Shown here: positions 51,408 through 59,311 of the stretch, one piece after another
Layout of the letters: each line of letters starts with the position of its first letter
Position numbering within the stretch: position 1 is the stretch's first letter
Assembly (NCBI RefSeq): GCF_000424625.1
Contig: NZ_AUKG01000001.1
Coordinates: 372,001 to 436,000 of the forward strand
Direction of reading: 5' to 3'
Length of the DNA stretch: 64,000 bases
Origin: Conexibacter woesei Iso977N
GTDB lineage: Bacteria; Actinomycetota; Thermoleophilia; Solirubrobacterales; Solirubrobacteraceae
Translations under genes and position numbers: made by a program
The notes under the pieces: generated by a model
What the model saw: only the letters and a program-made list of their open reading frames with translations
The model's database searches: none
Told to the model about the DNA's origin: nothing

Positions 51408-52606
51408 CGGCGCAGCGCGACGAGCCCCACCGCGGCGGCGCCCGCGCCGACCAGGCCGCAGACGATCATCGCGGTGCCGGCATCGAGCAGCGCCACGATC
51501 GGCCCGCCCGCCGCGCTGCCGACCGCGAACGCGCCCTGGAAGACCCCGGACGCCGCGGCGAACGCCCGCCCGCGCGTCGCGTCCGGCACCCGCGTGGTCA
51601 CCAGCGCGTTCTGCGCGACGTTCGCCATGCCGTTGCCGATCCCGCCCAGCAGGCTGCTCACGTAGGCCACCGCCAACACCGGCGCGACGCCGATCCCGGC
51701 GATCCCGAGGCTCAGCACGAGCTGGCCCACGGCCGGGACGTACCGCGCCGCGCGCGCCGGCAGCCGCGGCGCGATCTGCGCGCCCACGCCCATCCCCGCA
51801 CCCCACAGCGACAGGTAGATCCCGTACCCCGTCGCGGTCGTCCCGAGCTGGTCGATGAACCGGAACGGCGCGGCGACGTTGTCGACCACCGACGCCGCGG
51901 TCACGACGGCGGTGACCGCGAAGACCGCGCGCAGCACGCGGTCGTCCCACAGCGCCGCCCAGCCCGCGCGCCGCGCCGTGCGCGCCGATTCCACGACCGC
52001 GTTCGGATCGACCGGCGCCGGGACCCGGCGCGTCCGCAGCCCCAGGCACAGCACGGCCAGCACCAGGAACGTCCCGGCGTCGATCAGCAGCGCGGTCGTC
52101 GCGCCGAACGCGGCGGTCAGCACGCCACCCAGAGCGGGGCCGAAGACGAACCCGAACGACATCGCCAGCGCCAGCCTCGCGAAGCCGCGCGTCGCCTCCG
52201 CCTCACCGGCGATCGCCGGGATCAGCGCGTTGGTCGCCGGCCGGACCGCCGCGTTGAAGACCCCGAGCGTGAAGAACAGCGGCACGATCAGCGCCGGTGC
52301 GTGGGCCAGCGCCAGCGGGATCGCCACGAGCGCCTGGCCGACCACGGCGTACAACAACACGCGCCGCGTCTCGGTCCGGTCGATCAGCATCCCGATGAAC
52401 CCCGCGAGCAGGATCATCGGCGCCACCTGCGCGGCCAGCAGCGCGGCGACCCAGCCGGTCCCGTGCGGGCGCAGCCGCAGCAGCAGGGCGACCGACGCGA
52501 ACTGGTCGCCCATCGTCGACACGGCGACGCCCGCGGCCAGCAGGCGCAGGTCGCGCCTCCCCTGCCCCGAGATCGCCGACACGCCTGCGATCCTACGGAC
52601 CGCCAT
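51404..52606 (-). CDS. MFS exporter, 12-helix type
   Basis: The protein of about 400 residues has LLLRLRPHGTGWVAALLAAQ, then GFIGMLIDRTETRRVLLYAVVGQ, the loop motif between helices 2 and 3, RGFARLALAMSFGFVFGPALGGVL and a second six-helix half. This is the layout of MFS_3-like (enterobactin exporter-type) proteins. The ATG at 52606 overlaps, head to head, the ATG of the divergent DsbA-fold gene (CATG, 52604-52607). A GTG at 52582 with a better upstream purine stretch could be the true start. The substrate is unknown. Confidence 0.8.
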   Translation of the reverse strand: MAVRRIAGVSAISGQGRRDLRLLAAGVAVSTMGDQFASVALLLRLRPHGTGWVAALLAAQVAPMILLAGFIGMLIDRTETRRVLLYAVVGQALVAIPLALAHAPALIVPLFFTLGVFNAAVRPATNALIPAIAGEAEATRGFARLALAMSFGFVFGPALGGVLTAAFGATTALLIDAGTFLVLAVLCLGLRTRRVPAPVDPNAVVESARTARRAGWAALWDDRVLRAVFAVTAVVTAASVVDNVAAPFRFIDQLGTTATGYGIYLSLWGAGMGVGAQIAPRLPARAARYVPAVGQLVLSLGIAGIGVAPVLAVAYVSSLLGGIGNGMANVAQNALVTTRVPDATRGRAFAAASGVFQGAFAVGSAAGGPIVALLDAGTAMIVCGLVGAGAAAVGLVALRR

Positions 52607-52614
52607 GGCGGTCC
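52597..52614. promoter_or_regulatory. 18-bp perfect palindrome at overlapping divergent starts
   Basis: GGACCGCCATGGCGGTCC reads identically on both strands and is centred on the overlapping CATG of the two divergent start codons. A dimeric repressor could cover both starts. Confidence 0.55.
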
Positions 52615-53171
52615 TGCACTACGACCTCGCCTCACCGTACGCGTACCTCGCGGTGTCCCGCGCGCGCGAGGTGCTGCCCGAGCCGCCGCGGCTGCAGCCG
52701 GTCCTGGCCGGCGCGATCTTCGCCCACCGCGGCTGGGGCTCGTGGGCCGACATGGACACGCGCGGCGCCAACATGGTGGAGATCGCCGCGCGTGCCGCGC
52801 GCTACGGGCTGCCGCCGATCACGTGGCCGCCGGGCTGGCCGCCGAACTCCCTGCAGGCGATGCGCGCGTGCGTGTGGGCCGAGCGGGTCGGCGGCGCCGA
52901 GTGCGCCGAGCGGTTCGCGCTGACCGCTTTCCGGGCGGCGTTCGCCCAGTGCGCGGACCTGAGCGACATGATGGTCTTGACCGCCGCCGCGCACCGCGCC
53001 GGGCTCCCGGCCCACGAGCTGCCGGACGGGATCGCCGACCCGGCGGTCAAGCAGGCGCTCAAGGACGCGACCGACGCCGCGATCGCCGCCGGGGTCAACG
53101 GCGTCCCGACGCTGATCACCGACGCCGGCGCCGTCCTCTTCGGCGACGACCGCCTCGAAGAAGCGGCCTAG
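52605..53171 (+). CDS. DsbA-fold protein, 2-hydroxychromene-2-carboxylate isomerase-like
   Basis: The 188-residue protein begins MAVLHYDLASPYAYLAVSRA, with SPYAYLA replacing the CxxC of thioredoxins as in the HCCA isomerase/GST-kappa family, and has NGVPTLITDAGAVLFGDDRLEEA with the cis-proline. Family enzymes use glutathione for isomerisation of aromatic degradation products. Actinobacteria usually lack glutathione, so the physiological thiol and substrate are open. The TAG overlaps the stop of the convergent ABC transporter gene in a CTAG (53168-53171). Confidence 0.8.
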   Translation: MAVLHYDLASPYAYLAVSRAREVLPEPPRLQPVLAGAIFAHRGWGSWADMDTRGANMVEIAARAARYGLPPITWPPGWPPNSLQAMRACVWAERVGGAECAERFALTAFRAAFAQCADLSDMMVLTAAAHRAGLPAHELPDGIADPAVKQALKDATDAAIAAGVNGVPTLITDAGAVLFGDDRLEEAA

Positions 53172-55000
53172 CCGGCGGCGGCAGCGGGTGGCGCCACGGG
53201 CGCGCCGACCTCGCCGGTCTGCACCGCCCAGAGCGCGGTGTACATCCCGCCCGACGCGACCAGCTCGTCGTGCGTCCCGGTCTCCGCCACCACGCCCGCC
53301 TGCAGCACGTGGATCGCGTCCGCGTGGCGGATCGTCGACAGCCGGTGCGCGATCACGATCGTCGTCCGCTGGTGCGACACGCGCAGCAGCGAGCGCTGGA
53401 TCGCCGCCTCGGTCTCGTTGTCGACGGCCGACGTCGCCTCGTCCAGGACCAAGATGGAGGGGTTGCGCACGAGCGCGCGGGCGATCGTCAGACGCTGGCG
53501 CTGGCCGCCGGACAGGCGCACGCCGCGCTCGCCGACCGGCGTGTCGTAGCCGTGGGGCAAGGCCATGATGAACTCGTGGGCCTCGGCCAGCGCCGCGGCC
53601 GCGCGCAGCTCGTCGTCGGTCGCGTCCGGCGCGCCGTAGCGCAGGTTCTCGGCGACGGTCCCGTCGAACAGGAACGTGTCCTGCCCGACGTAGCCGATCG
53701 CCCCGCGCAGCGACATGAAGGACAACTCTTCCACCGCCACGCCGTCGATCGTCACGCGCCCCGACTGCGCCTCGTACAGCCGCAGCAGCAGCTTGACCAC
53801 CGTCGACTTGCCCGCGCCCGTCGCGCCGACGATCGCGTGCGTCTCCCCCGCCCCGACGTCGAGCGACAGCCCGCGCAGCACCGGCCGCGCGCCGTTGTCA
53901 TAGGAGAACTCGACGTCCTCGAAGCGCGCCGCGCGCGCCGGCACGGCGTCGCCGCCCGGCAGCGGCGGCAGCTCGGCGACGCCCGGGACGATCGCGATCG
54001 GCGCGTCGATCAGGTCCAGGATCCGCCGGATCGACGCGCAGCCGCGCTGGTAGAGGTCGAGCGTCTCGCCCAGCTCGGTCAGCGGCCACAGCAGCCGCTG
54101 GGTCATGAACACCAACACGGAGTACAGCCCGATCTCCAGCGTCCCGTTCAGCGCCATGTGGCCGCCGAGGACCAAGGTCACCATGAACCCGGCGAGGATC
54201 GCCATCCGGATCAGGGGAACGAACCCTGCTGAGAGCGCGATCGCGCTGCGGTTGACGTCCGCGTACGCGCGCGAGGCCTCGTCGACGCGCGCCGCCTCGC
54301 GCTCCTCGGCGCCGAACGCCTTGATCGTCGCGATCCCGCCGAGGTTGCCGCCGATCAGCCCGCCGAGCCGCCCGGCGCCGTCGCGCACCGCCTCGTAGCG
54401 CGGCGCCAGCCGCCTCTGGAACAGCAGCGAGCCGCCGATGATCACCGGGATCGGCAGGAACGCCAGCACCGCCAGCAGCGGCGAGATCGCGAAGAACACC
54501 GCGCCGACGCCGACCACGTTGACCGCCGTCAAGATGATGTGCTGCGCGCCGACGTCGAGGAAGCGCTCGAGCTGGTTGACGTCGTCGTTGAGGACGGTCA
54601 GCAGCCGGCCGGACGCGCGGTCCTCGAACCAGGCGAGCTCCAGGTCTTGGACATGGCGGTAGGCCTCCAGGCGCAGGTCATGTTGGAGGTCTTGGGACAG
54701 CTCGCGCCAGATCCGCGCGCTGAGGTACTCGGTCAGCGACTCGAGGATCCAGACGATCGCGGTCGCGCCGGCCAGGAAGAGCAGCTGGTCCTCGCGGTCG
54801 TGCACGCCGAACCAGCGCGAGACCATCGAGTCCTGGTCGCGGACGACGATGTCGATCGCGACGCCGATCAGCAGCTCGGGCGCGATGTCGAAGAGCTTGT
54901 TCAGCGCGGTCAGGACCGCGCCGCGCAGGATCTTCCCGCGGTGGCGCGGGGCGTGGCGCCACAGGCGCCGGAGGGGATGCACGTCTTGGGGAGGGGCCAT
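53168..55000 (-). CDS. ABC exporter half-transporter (membrane domain fused to ATPase)
   Basis: The 610-residue protein has six hydrophobic segments in the first 320 residues, beginning with VLTALNKLFDIAPELLIG, the ABC exporter type-1 domain. A nucleotide-binding domain follows, with Walker A GATGAGKST (about 390-398), Q-loop YVGQDTFLFDG, signature LSGGQRQR (about 498-505), Walker B ILVLDEATS (about 515-523) and the H-loop in IVIAHRLST. It would dimerise and export lipids, peptides or drugs. The ATG at 55000 sits in the loop of a 7-bp GC hairpin (54991-55009). Confidence 0.93.
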   Translation of the reverse strand: MAPPQDVHPLRRLWRHAPRHRGKILRGAVLTALNKLFDIAPELLIGVAIDIVVRDQDSMVSRWFGVHDREDQLLFLAGATAIVWILESLTEYLSARIWRELSQDLQHDLRLEAYRHVQDLELAWFEDRASGRLLTVLNDDVNQLERFLDVGAQHIILTAVNVVGVGAVFFAISPLLAVLAFLPIPVIIGGSLLFQRRLAPRYEAVRDGAGRLGGLIGGNLGGIATIKAFGAEEREAARVDEASRAYADVNRSAIALSAGFVPLIRMAILAGFMVTLVLGGHMALNGTLEIGLYSVLVFMTQRLLWPLTELGETLDLYQRGCASIRRILDLIDAPIAIVPGVAELPPLPGGDAVPARAARFEDVEFSYDNGARPVLRGLSLDVGAGETHAIVGATGAGKSTVVKLLLRLYEAQSGRVTIDGVAVEELSFMSLRGAIGYVGQDTFLFDGTVAENLRYGAPDATDDELRAAAALAEAHEFIMALPHGYDTPVGERGVRLSGGQRQRLTIARALVRNPSILVLDEATSAVDNETEAAIQRSLLRVSHQRTTIVIAHRLSTIRHADAIHVLQAGVVAETGTHDELVASGGMYTALWAVQTGEVGAPVAPPAAAAG

Positions 55001-55028
55001 GCGCCCCTCAGCCTAAGGGCTCCCTAAC

Positions 55029-55520
55029 TCACGGCGCGGCGAGCCTCGAGCCGACCGGCTCGCCGCCGCGGGCGATCGCCGCCAGCGGACCCATCATCAG
55101 CCGGACGGCCAGTGCGCGCGTGCGGCCGCGACGGCGCGCGACGCGCGGGCCGAGCGCGGCGGCCATCGTCAGCAGGCCCGGCATCGGGCGGACGAAGATC
55201 TCGATCTCGGCGATCAGGCCGTCGTCGTCCAAGGTGAACAACAACGTCTCGGCGAAGCGCTGCTTGCCGATCCGGCCGACGAGCTTCATTGCGCGCGTGT
55301 GGTCGTCGCCGATGTCGAGGACGTGCGCGCCCTCGTCGACGGTCGCCAGGACGTCCTCGAACAGGTTCCGGAGTTGTTGGTGTCCTTCGAACGCGAAGCG
55401 GTCGGTGATCGGGGAGACGAGGCGGACGTCGGGGCGCAGCGTGGCGACCAGCGCGTCGACGTCGTGCGCGTCGTAGGCGGCCCGGTAGGCGGAGAGGGGT
55501 GATTCGACGGCGAGCTCCAT
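55029..55520 (-). CDS. SnoaL/NTF2-like fold protein
   Basis: The 163-residue protein begins MELAVESPLSAYRAAYDAHD, then DALVATLRPDVRLVSPITDRFAFEGHQQL and LLFTLDDDGLIAEIEIFVRPM, the alpha-plus-beta cone of the SnoaL/nuclear-transport-factor-2 superfamily. Members are polyketide cyclases, isomerases or binding proteins. The C-terminal 40 residues are basic and outside the usual fold. It is divergent from the CdaR-type regulator with only 20 bases between start codons, so they may be co-controlled. Confidence 0.72.
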   Translation of the reverse strand: MELAVESPLSAYRAAYDAHDVDALVATLRPDVRLVSPITDRFAFEGHQQLRNLFEDVLATVDEGAHVLDIGDDHTRAMKLVGRIGKQRFAETLLFTLDDDGLIAEIEIFVRPMPGLLTMAAALGPRVARRRGRTRALAVRLMMGPLAAIARGGEPVGSRLAAP

Positions 55521-55540
55521 GCATGCGAAGGTACGCACGA

Positions 55541-56683
55541 ATGTCCGCGCGATCCACGGCCCGGAAGCGTGAAACGACCGTCGAGCTTCATCACGAAGCT
55601 CTGAACGCGCTCGCGGTCCGGATGCGCGCCGAGCTGCCCGCGATGGTCGAGGAGACGATCGCCGTCGTGCTCCGCGACCACGCCGACCTGGCCGTGCGCG
55701 TGGGCGCCGCCGACGTCCGGATCGGGATCGGCCACACGCACGAGCGCTTCGTCCGGATCCTGGAGGGCAGCGGCGACGACGACGGCGGCGCGAACGTCGC
55801 CTTCGGCGCGGCGGCCGCAGCGGTCGGCGCGAGCGTCGAGGGGCTGATGGCGGGCTACCGCGTCGGCGCGCAGGTCGGCTGGCAGCGCGTGCTGCGGATC
55901 GCCGAGGAGCTCGACCTGCCCGGACCGGTCGCGCTGCACGTCGCCTCGTTGTCCATGAACTACATGGACGAGCTGACCGCCAACTCGCTCGAAGGCTTCG
56001 CGCGGGAGGCGGAGGCAGCGCAGGGCGCGCGGGCCCGCGCCCGCCAGGCGCTGCTCGACGCGCTGCTGGACGGCGCCGAGAGCGACCACACCATGTTGGC
56101 GGCCGCCGCCGGGTGGGTCGTTCCGGAGCGGGTGCGTGTCGCCGTCCTGCTGGCGGCGGAGACGCGGCGCCTGGACGACCGCACGCTGTTGCTCGGGCGC
56201 GCCGGTGGGGTTGCGGTGGCGGTGAGCGGCGACGAGGGGGCGCTCGATCACGTCGCGTGCGCGGCGGGGCCGGAGGTGGCGGTGGGCGAGGCGGCGCGGT
56301 CGCTGCACGGTGCGCGGCGGCTGGCGGAGCTGGTCGTCGACGGCGTCCTGCCGGGCGAGACCACGCTGCGGTGGGAGGACCATCTGGCGGAGCTGGTCGT
56401 CCATGCCGACCGCGATGCGGCGCAAACGCTCGCCGACGTGCGGCTCGCTCCGCTGCGCGACGCGTCGCCGGCCCGTGAGGCGCTGCTGCGCGAGACGCTC
56501 GTCGCCTGGCTCGACCATCCCGGCCGCCCGCGCGAGATCGCGCGGGACCTGCACCTGCACCACCAGACCGTCCGCTACCGCCTCGCCCGCCTGCGCGAGC
56601 GGCTCGGCGACGACGCCCTCGACGACCCGCAGCAGCGCTTCGAGCTGCAGCTCGCGCTGCGCGCTACACGACCTCGAAGCTGA
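55541..56683 (+). CDS. CdaR/PucR-type transcriptional regulator
   Basis: The 380-residue protein has an N-terminal helical sensor region (ELPAMVEETIAVVLRDHADL and FAAAAVGASVEGLMAGYRVGAQ-like sequence). The C-terminal domain, RETLVAWLDHPGRPREIARDLHLHHQTVRYRLARLRERLGD, is the PucR/CdaR C-terminal HTH. It binds DNA near purine or sugar catabolic genes in known cases, but nothing here ties it to a pathway. The ATG at 55541 is preferred over upstream in-frame starts. Its last 20 bases overlap the convergent saccharopine dehydrogenase-like gene. Confidence 0.82.
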   Translation: MSARSTARKRETTVELHHEALNALAVRMRAELPAMVEETIAVVLRDHADLAVRVGAADVRIGIGHTHERFVRILEGSGDDDGGANVAFGAAAAAVGASVEGLMAGYRVGAQVGWQRVLRIAEELDLPGPVALHVASLSMNYMDELTANSLEGFAREAEAAQGARARARQALLDALLDGAESDHTMLAAAAGWVVPERVRVAVLLAAETRRLDDRTLLLGRAGGVAVAVSGDEGALDHVACAAGPEVAVGEAARSLHGARRLAELVVDGVLPGETTLRWEDHLAELVVHADRDAAQTLADVRLAPLRDASPAREALLRETLVAWLDHPGRPREIARDLHLHHQTVRYRLARLRERLGDDALDDPQQRFELQLALRATRPRS

Positions 56684-57839
56684 TCCCGGACCGCACGAGC
56701 CGCGCCCGCAGCGCCGGGCCGAGCGCCTGCGCGGTCGTGACCTGCCCGGCGCAGTCCGGCAAGTCCTCGTCGAACGCCGTGCTCAGCGTCGCCTCGGCGA
56801 GCATCCGCGACGTCTCGCGGTAGCCCGGGTCGCCGCCGCGCACCTCGGTCACCACGCGCTCGGCGCCGTCCGCCGTCTCGCCCACGAACGTGACCGAGAA
56901 CCACGACCTGTCCATGCGCTCGGCGCTCGGGCCCTCGCCCGAGGGCAACCGCGACAACAACGCGCGCCGCGCCGGCCCGACCTGCGCGACCGCCATCAAC
57001 CCCAACATGCCCGCCGCGCCGCCGAGCGCGACCGGCAGGTGGTTGGCCAGCGCGTAGTGCCCGTACTTGAAGTCCGGCCCGTACAGCGCGGCGTCGGCGC
57101 GCGCCGAGCGGCCGACGATCGCCGGGTCGACGGTCGGCAGCGGCAGCGCCCAGGCGCCCAAAGCACGGTGCGGCGTGCCCGGCTCCTCGATCGTCACGTT
57201 GGCCGGCTTGCCCTCCAGCCTGCGGCGCGCCCTCTGTGCGGCGAACGTCTGCCTCGTCCGCGCGAACGCGCCCAGGGCGCTGGCGAACGTCCCACCGCTG
57301 AAGCGCGCACCCGCGCGCACGTAGCCGCGGACCCGCAGCGGCACGTCACGCGGCAGCTGCTCGACGGTGAACTGCACGCCGAGGTCGTGCGGGATCGAGT
57401 CGAAGCCGCAGCAGTGGATCAGCCTCGCACCCGACGCGACCGCCGCGTCGTGCTGGCGCAACCGCGTGTTGTCCACGAACTCCGGCTCGCCGGTCAGGTC
57501 CAGGTAGTGCGTCCCCGCCGCCGCGCAGGCCGCCACGACCGGCTCGCCGTAGAGCGCGTACGGGCCAACTGTGGAGGTCAGGACGCGCGTCATCCGCGCC
57601 ACCGCGTCCAGCGAGGAGCGATCGCCGACGTCGGCGACCAGGACGTCCGGGACCGGCGCGTCCGGGTGCTGGGCGACGACGCGGTCGCGGACCGCCTCGA
57701 CCTTGGCGCGTGTCCGCCCGGCGACCGCCCAGCGCGCACCCAACGGCGCGCGCGCCGCCAGCTCCGCCGCCGTCAGCGCGCCGGTGAACCCGGTCGCACC
57801 GAGCAGGACGATGTCGTATTCCCGCTCCGTTTCGGCCAT
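56664..57839 (-). CDS. Saccharopine dehydrogenase-like NAD(P)-binding protein (trans-enoyl reductase type)
   Basis: The 391-residue protein begins MAETEREYDIVLLGATGFTG with the Rossmann GATGFTG motif, and has RVLTSTVGPYALYGEPVVAACAAAGTHYLDLTGEPEFV and HCCGFDSIPHDLGV, diagnostic of the saccharopine dehydrogenase-like group that includes mycobacterial trans-acting enoyl reductases. It likely reduces a fatty-acyl or polyketide double bond with NADPH; a lysine-pathway role is not supported. It is monocistronic here, upstream of an unrelated LAxTG gene on the other strand. Confidence 0.85.
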   Translation of the reverse strand: MAETEREYDIVLLGATGFTGALTAAELAARAPLGARWAVAGRTRAKVEAVRDRVVAQHPDAPVPDVLVADVGDRSSLDAVARMTRVLTSTVGPYALYGEPVVAACAAAGTHYLDLTGEPEFVDNTRLRQHDAAVASGARLIHCCGFDSIPHDLGVQFTVEQLPRDVPLRVRGYVRAGARFSGGTFASALGAFARTRQTFAAQRARRRLEGKPANVTIEEPGTPHRALGAWALPLPTVDPAIVGRSARADAALYGPDFKYGHYALANHLPVALGGAAGMLGLMAVAQVGPARRALLSRLPSGEGPSAERMDRSWFSVTFVGETADGAERVVTEVRGGDPGYRETSRMLAEATLSTAFDEDLPDCAGQVTTAQALGPALRARLVRSGISFEVV

Positions 57840-57923
57840 GCCGGGCAGCCTCTCACATGCACGACGGCGCCCACCCCGCAAGCTTGCAGGTCTGCGACCG
57901 ATGACCAATAGGACAGTGCATCG

Positions 57924-57940
57924 CCGTTTTAAACGGGTAC
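57924..57940 (+). promoter_or_regulatory. Palindrome with SigB-like -10 before the LAxTG protein
   Basis: CCGTTTTAAACGG (57924-57936) is a perfect 13-bp palindrome with a single central base, followed by GGGTAC (57935-57940), a match to the -10 of SigB/SigF promoters. No clear GTTT is at the expected -35 distance, so the promoter call is weak; the palindrome may be an operator for the gene starting at 57983. Confidence 0.35.
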
Positions 57941-57982
57941 GATCGCTGTCGTCCTTCTCGATCTACCAAGGGATTCACGATC

Positions 57983-58333
57983 GTGCGCTTCCGCATTGCC
58001 CTGGCTGTGATGGTCGCGGCCCTGATGCTCTCCGCCGGCATCGCCTCGGCCCAGTCCACCACCGACACGACCACGTCGGGCTACACCAACACGACGAGCT
58101 CCACGACCGAGGTCACGCCGACCTCGACCACCGAGGGCACGACGACGTCGGCCACCCCGACCACCGAGGGGCAGTCGCAGAGCTCCGCCGCGCCGTCCGT
58201 CGCCGCTCAGCAGGCGCCGAGCAGCCTCGCGTTCACCGGCGGTGAGCCGCTGCTGTTCATCTTCGCCGGCCTCGCGATCGCCGGTGGCACCGCCACCCTG
58301 CTGGTCCGCGACCGCCGTCGCAACCAGAACTAG
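57983..58333 (+). CDS. Sortase substrate with LAxTG-type wall-sorting signal
   Basis: The 116-residue protein starts at GTG 57983 with a signal peptide (MRFRIALAVMVAALMLSAGI, cleavage near ASA-QST). The middle is Thr/Ser-rich with TEV- and TTEG-like repeats, a typical wall-spanning stalk. It ends with LAFTG (residues 82-86), a hydrophobic segment (EPLLFIFAGLAIAGGTATLLV) and a basic tail RDRRRNQN. LAxTG is the signal recognised by class E sortases. A class E-like sortase gene begins seven bases after the stop codon, so the pair forms an operon. Confidence 0.85.
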   Translation: MRFRIALAVMVAALMLSAGIASAQSTTDTTTSGYTNTTSSTTEVTPTSTTEGTTTSATPTTEGQSQSSAAPSVAAQQAPSSLAFTGGEPLLFIFAGLAIAGGTATLLVRDRRRNQN

Positions 58334-58339
58334 CACCGC

Positions 58340-59311
58340 ATGTCGTCCGGCGACGACGCGCGCGTCACGTCCCTCGGGACGCGGCGCAGCGCGTCGTCCG
58401 CCGACCTGCGCGCCGAGGTCGAACGCCTCTCCGACGCGCTGACGCTCGCCGAGCAGCGCCGCCGCACCGCGGAGCGCACGCTGGCCGACGTCGCACGCAT
58501 GGCCGCGGCCGACGCCGCGGATCTCCGCGCCCGGCTCACCGAGCTGGAGGCGCGCCTCGCGCTGGCCGAGACGCCCGCGTCTCCCGCGCCGCCCGCAGCC
58601 GCTGAGTCATCCACGCCCGCGGCCGCCGCCGCGCCGCCGCCCACGCTGCGCCGCCGCGCCAGGCGCGGCCTGCTGCTCTTCGGCCTGCTCGCCGGGCTGC
58701 TGCTGATCACCGACGGCGTCCTGACGATCTTCTGGCAGGAGCCGATCACGGCGATCCAGCAGCACCGCGACCAGGCGGCGCTGCGCGGCGACCTCAGGGG
58801 CCTGCAGAGGACGCTCCAGGCCGCCACTCCGAAGGTCCCGCACGAGACCGCCAAGGCGCGCATGCAGCGCCAGGCGACCGCGCTCGACCGCGCCGGCCGC
58901 AGCGCAGGCTCGGCGATGGGCTCGATCTCGATCCCGAAGATCGGCCTCAGGACCGTGTTCGTGGAGAACACCAACCACGCCGCGCTCAAGCGCGGGCCGG
59001 GCCACTACAAGGGCACGGTCCTGCCCGGGATGACCGGGACCGTCGGCCTCGCCGGGCACCGCACGACCTACGGCGCGCCGTTCAGGCGCGTCAACGAGCT
59101 GAAGGCCGGCTCCACGATCGTCGTGAACATGCCCTACGGGAAGTTCACCTACAAGGTGATGGGCTGGCACATCACGACGCCGAGCGACGCGTCGTCGCTG
59201 GTCTCCCACGCCGGCCAGCACCGCCTCGTCCTGACCGCCTGCCACCCGCTCTACAGCGCGGCGCAGCGGATCGTGGTCACGGCGAAGCTGACGAGCTCGA
59301 CGCCGGCGTAG
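58340..59311 (+). CDS. Class E-like sortase
   Basis: The 323-residue protein has an N-terminal coiled-coil-like region (SADLRAEVERLSDALTLAEQ and on), one membrane segment (ARRGLLLFGLLAGLLLITDG, about 107-126), then the sortase domain. It includes GSISIPKIGLRTVFVENT, GTVGLAGHRTTYGAPFR with the catalytic His near 239, LVLTACHPL with the Cys near 301, and AQRIVVTAKL with the Arg. It would attach the LAFTG protein encoded upstream to the wall. The long N-terminal coil is unusual for a sortase. Its last 35 bases overlap the convergent DNA methyltransferase gene. Confidence 0.9.
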   Translation: MSSGDDARVTSLGTRRSASSADLRAEVERLSDALTLAEQRRRTAERTLADVARMAAADAADLRARLTELEARLALAETPASPAPPAAAESSTPAAAAAPPPTLRRRARRGLLLFGLLAGLLLITDGVLTIFWQEPITAIQQHRDQAALRGDLRGLQRTLQAATPKVPHETAKARMQRQATALDRAGRSAGSAMGSISIPKIGLRTVFVENTNHAALKRGPGHYKGTVLPGMTGTVGLAGHRTTYGAPFRRVNELKAGSTIVVNMPYGKFTYKVMGWHITTPSDASSLVSHAGQHRLVLTACHPLYSAAQRIVVTAKLTSSTPA

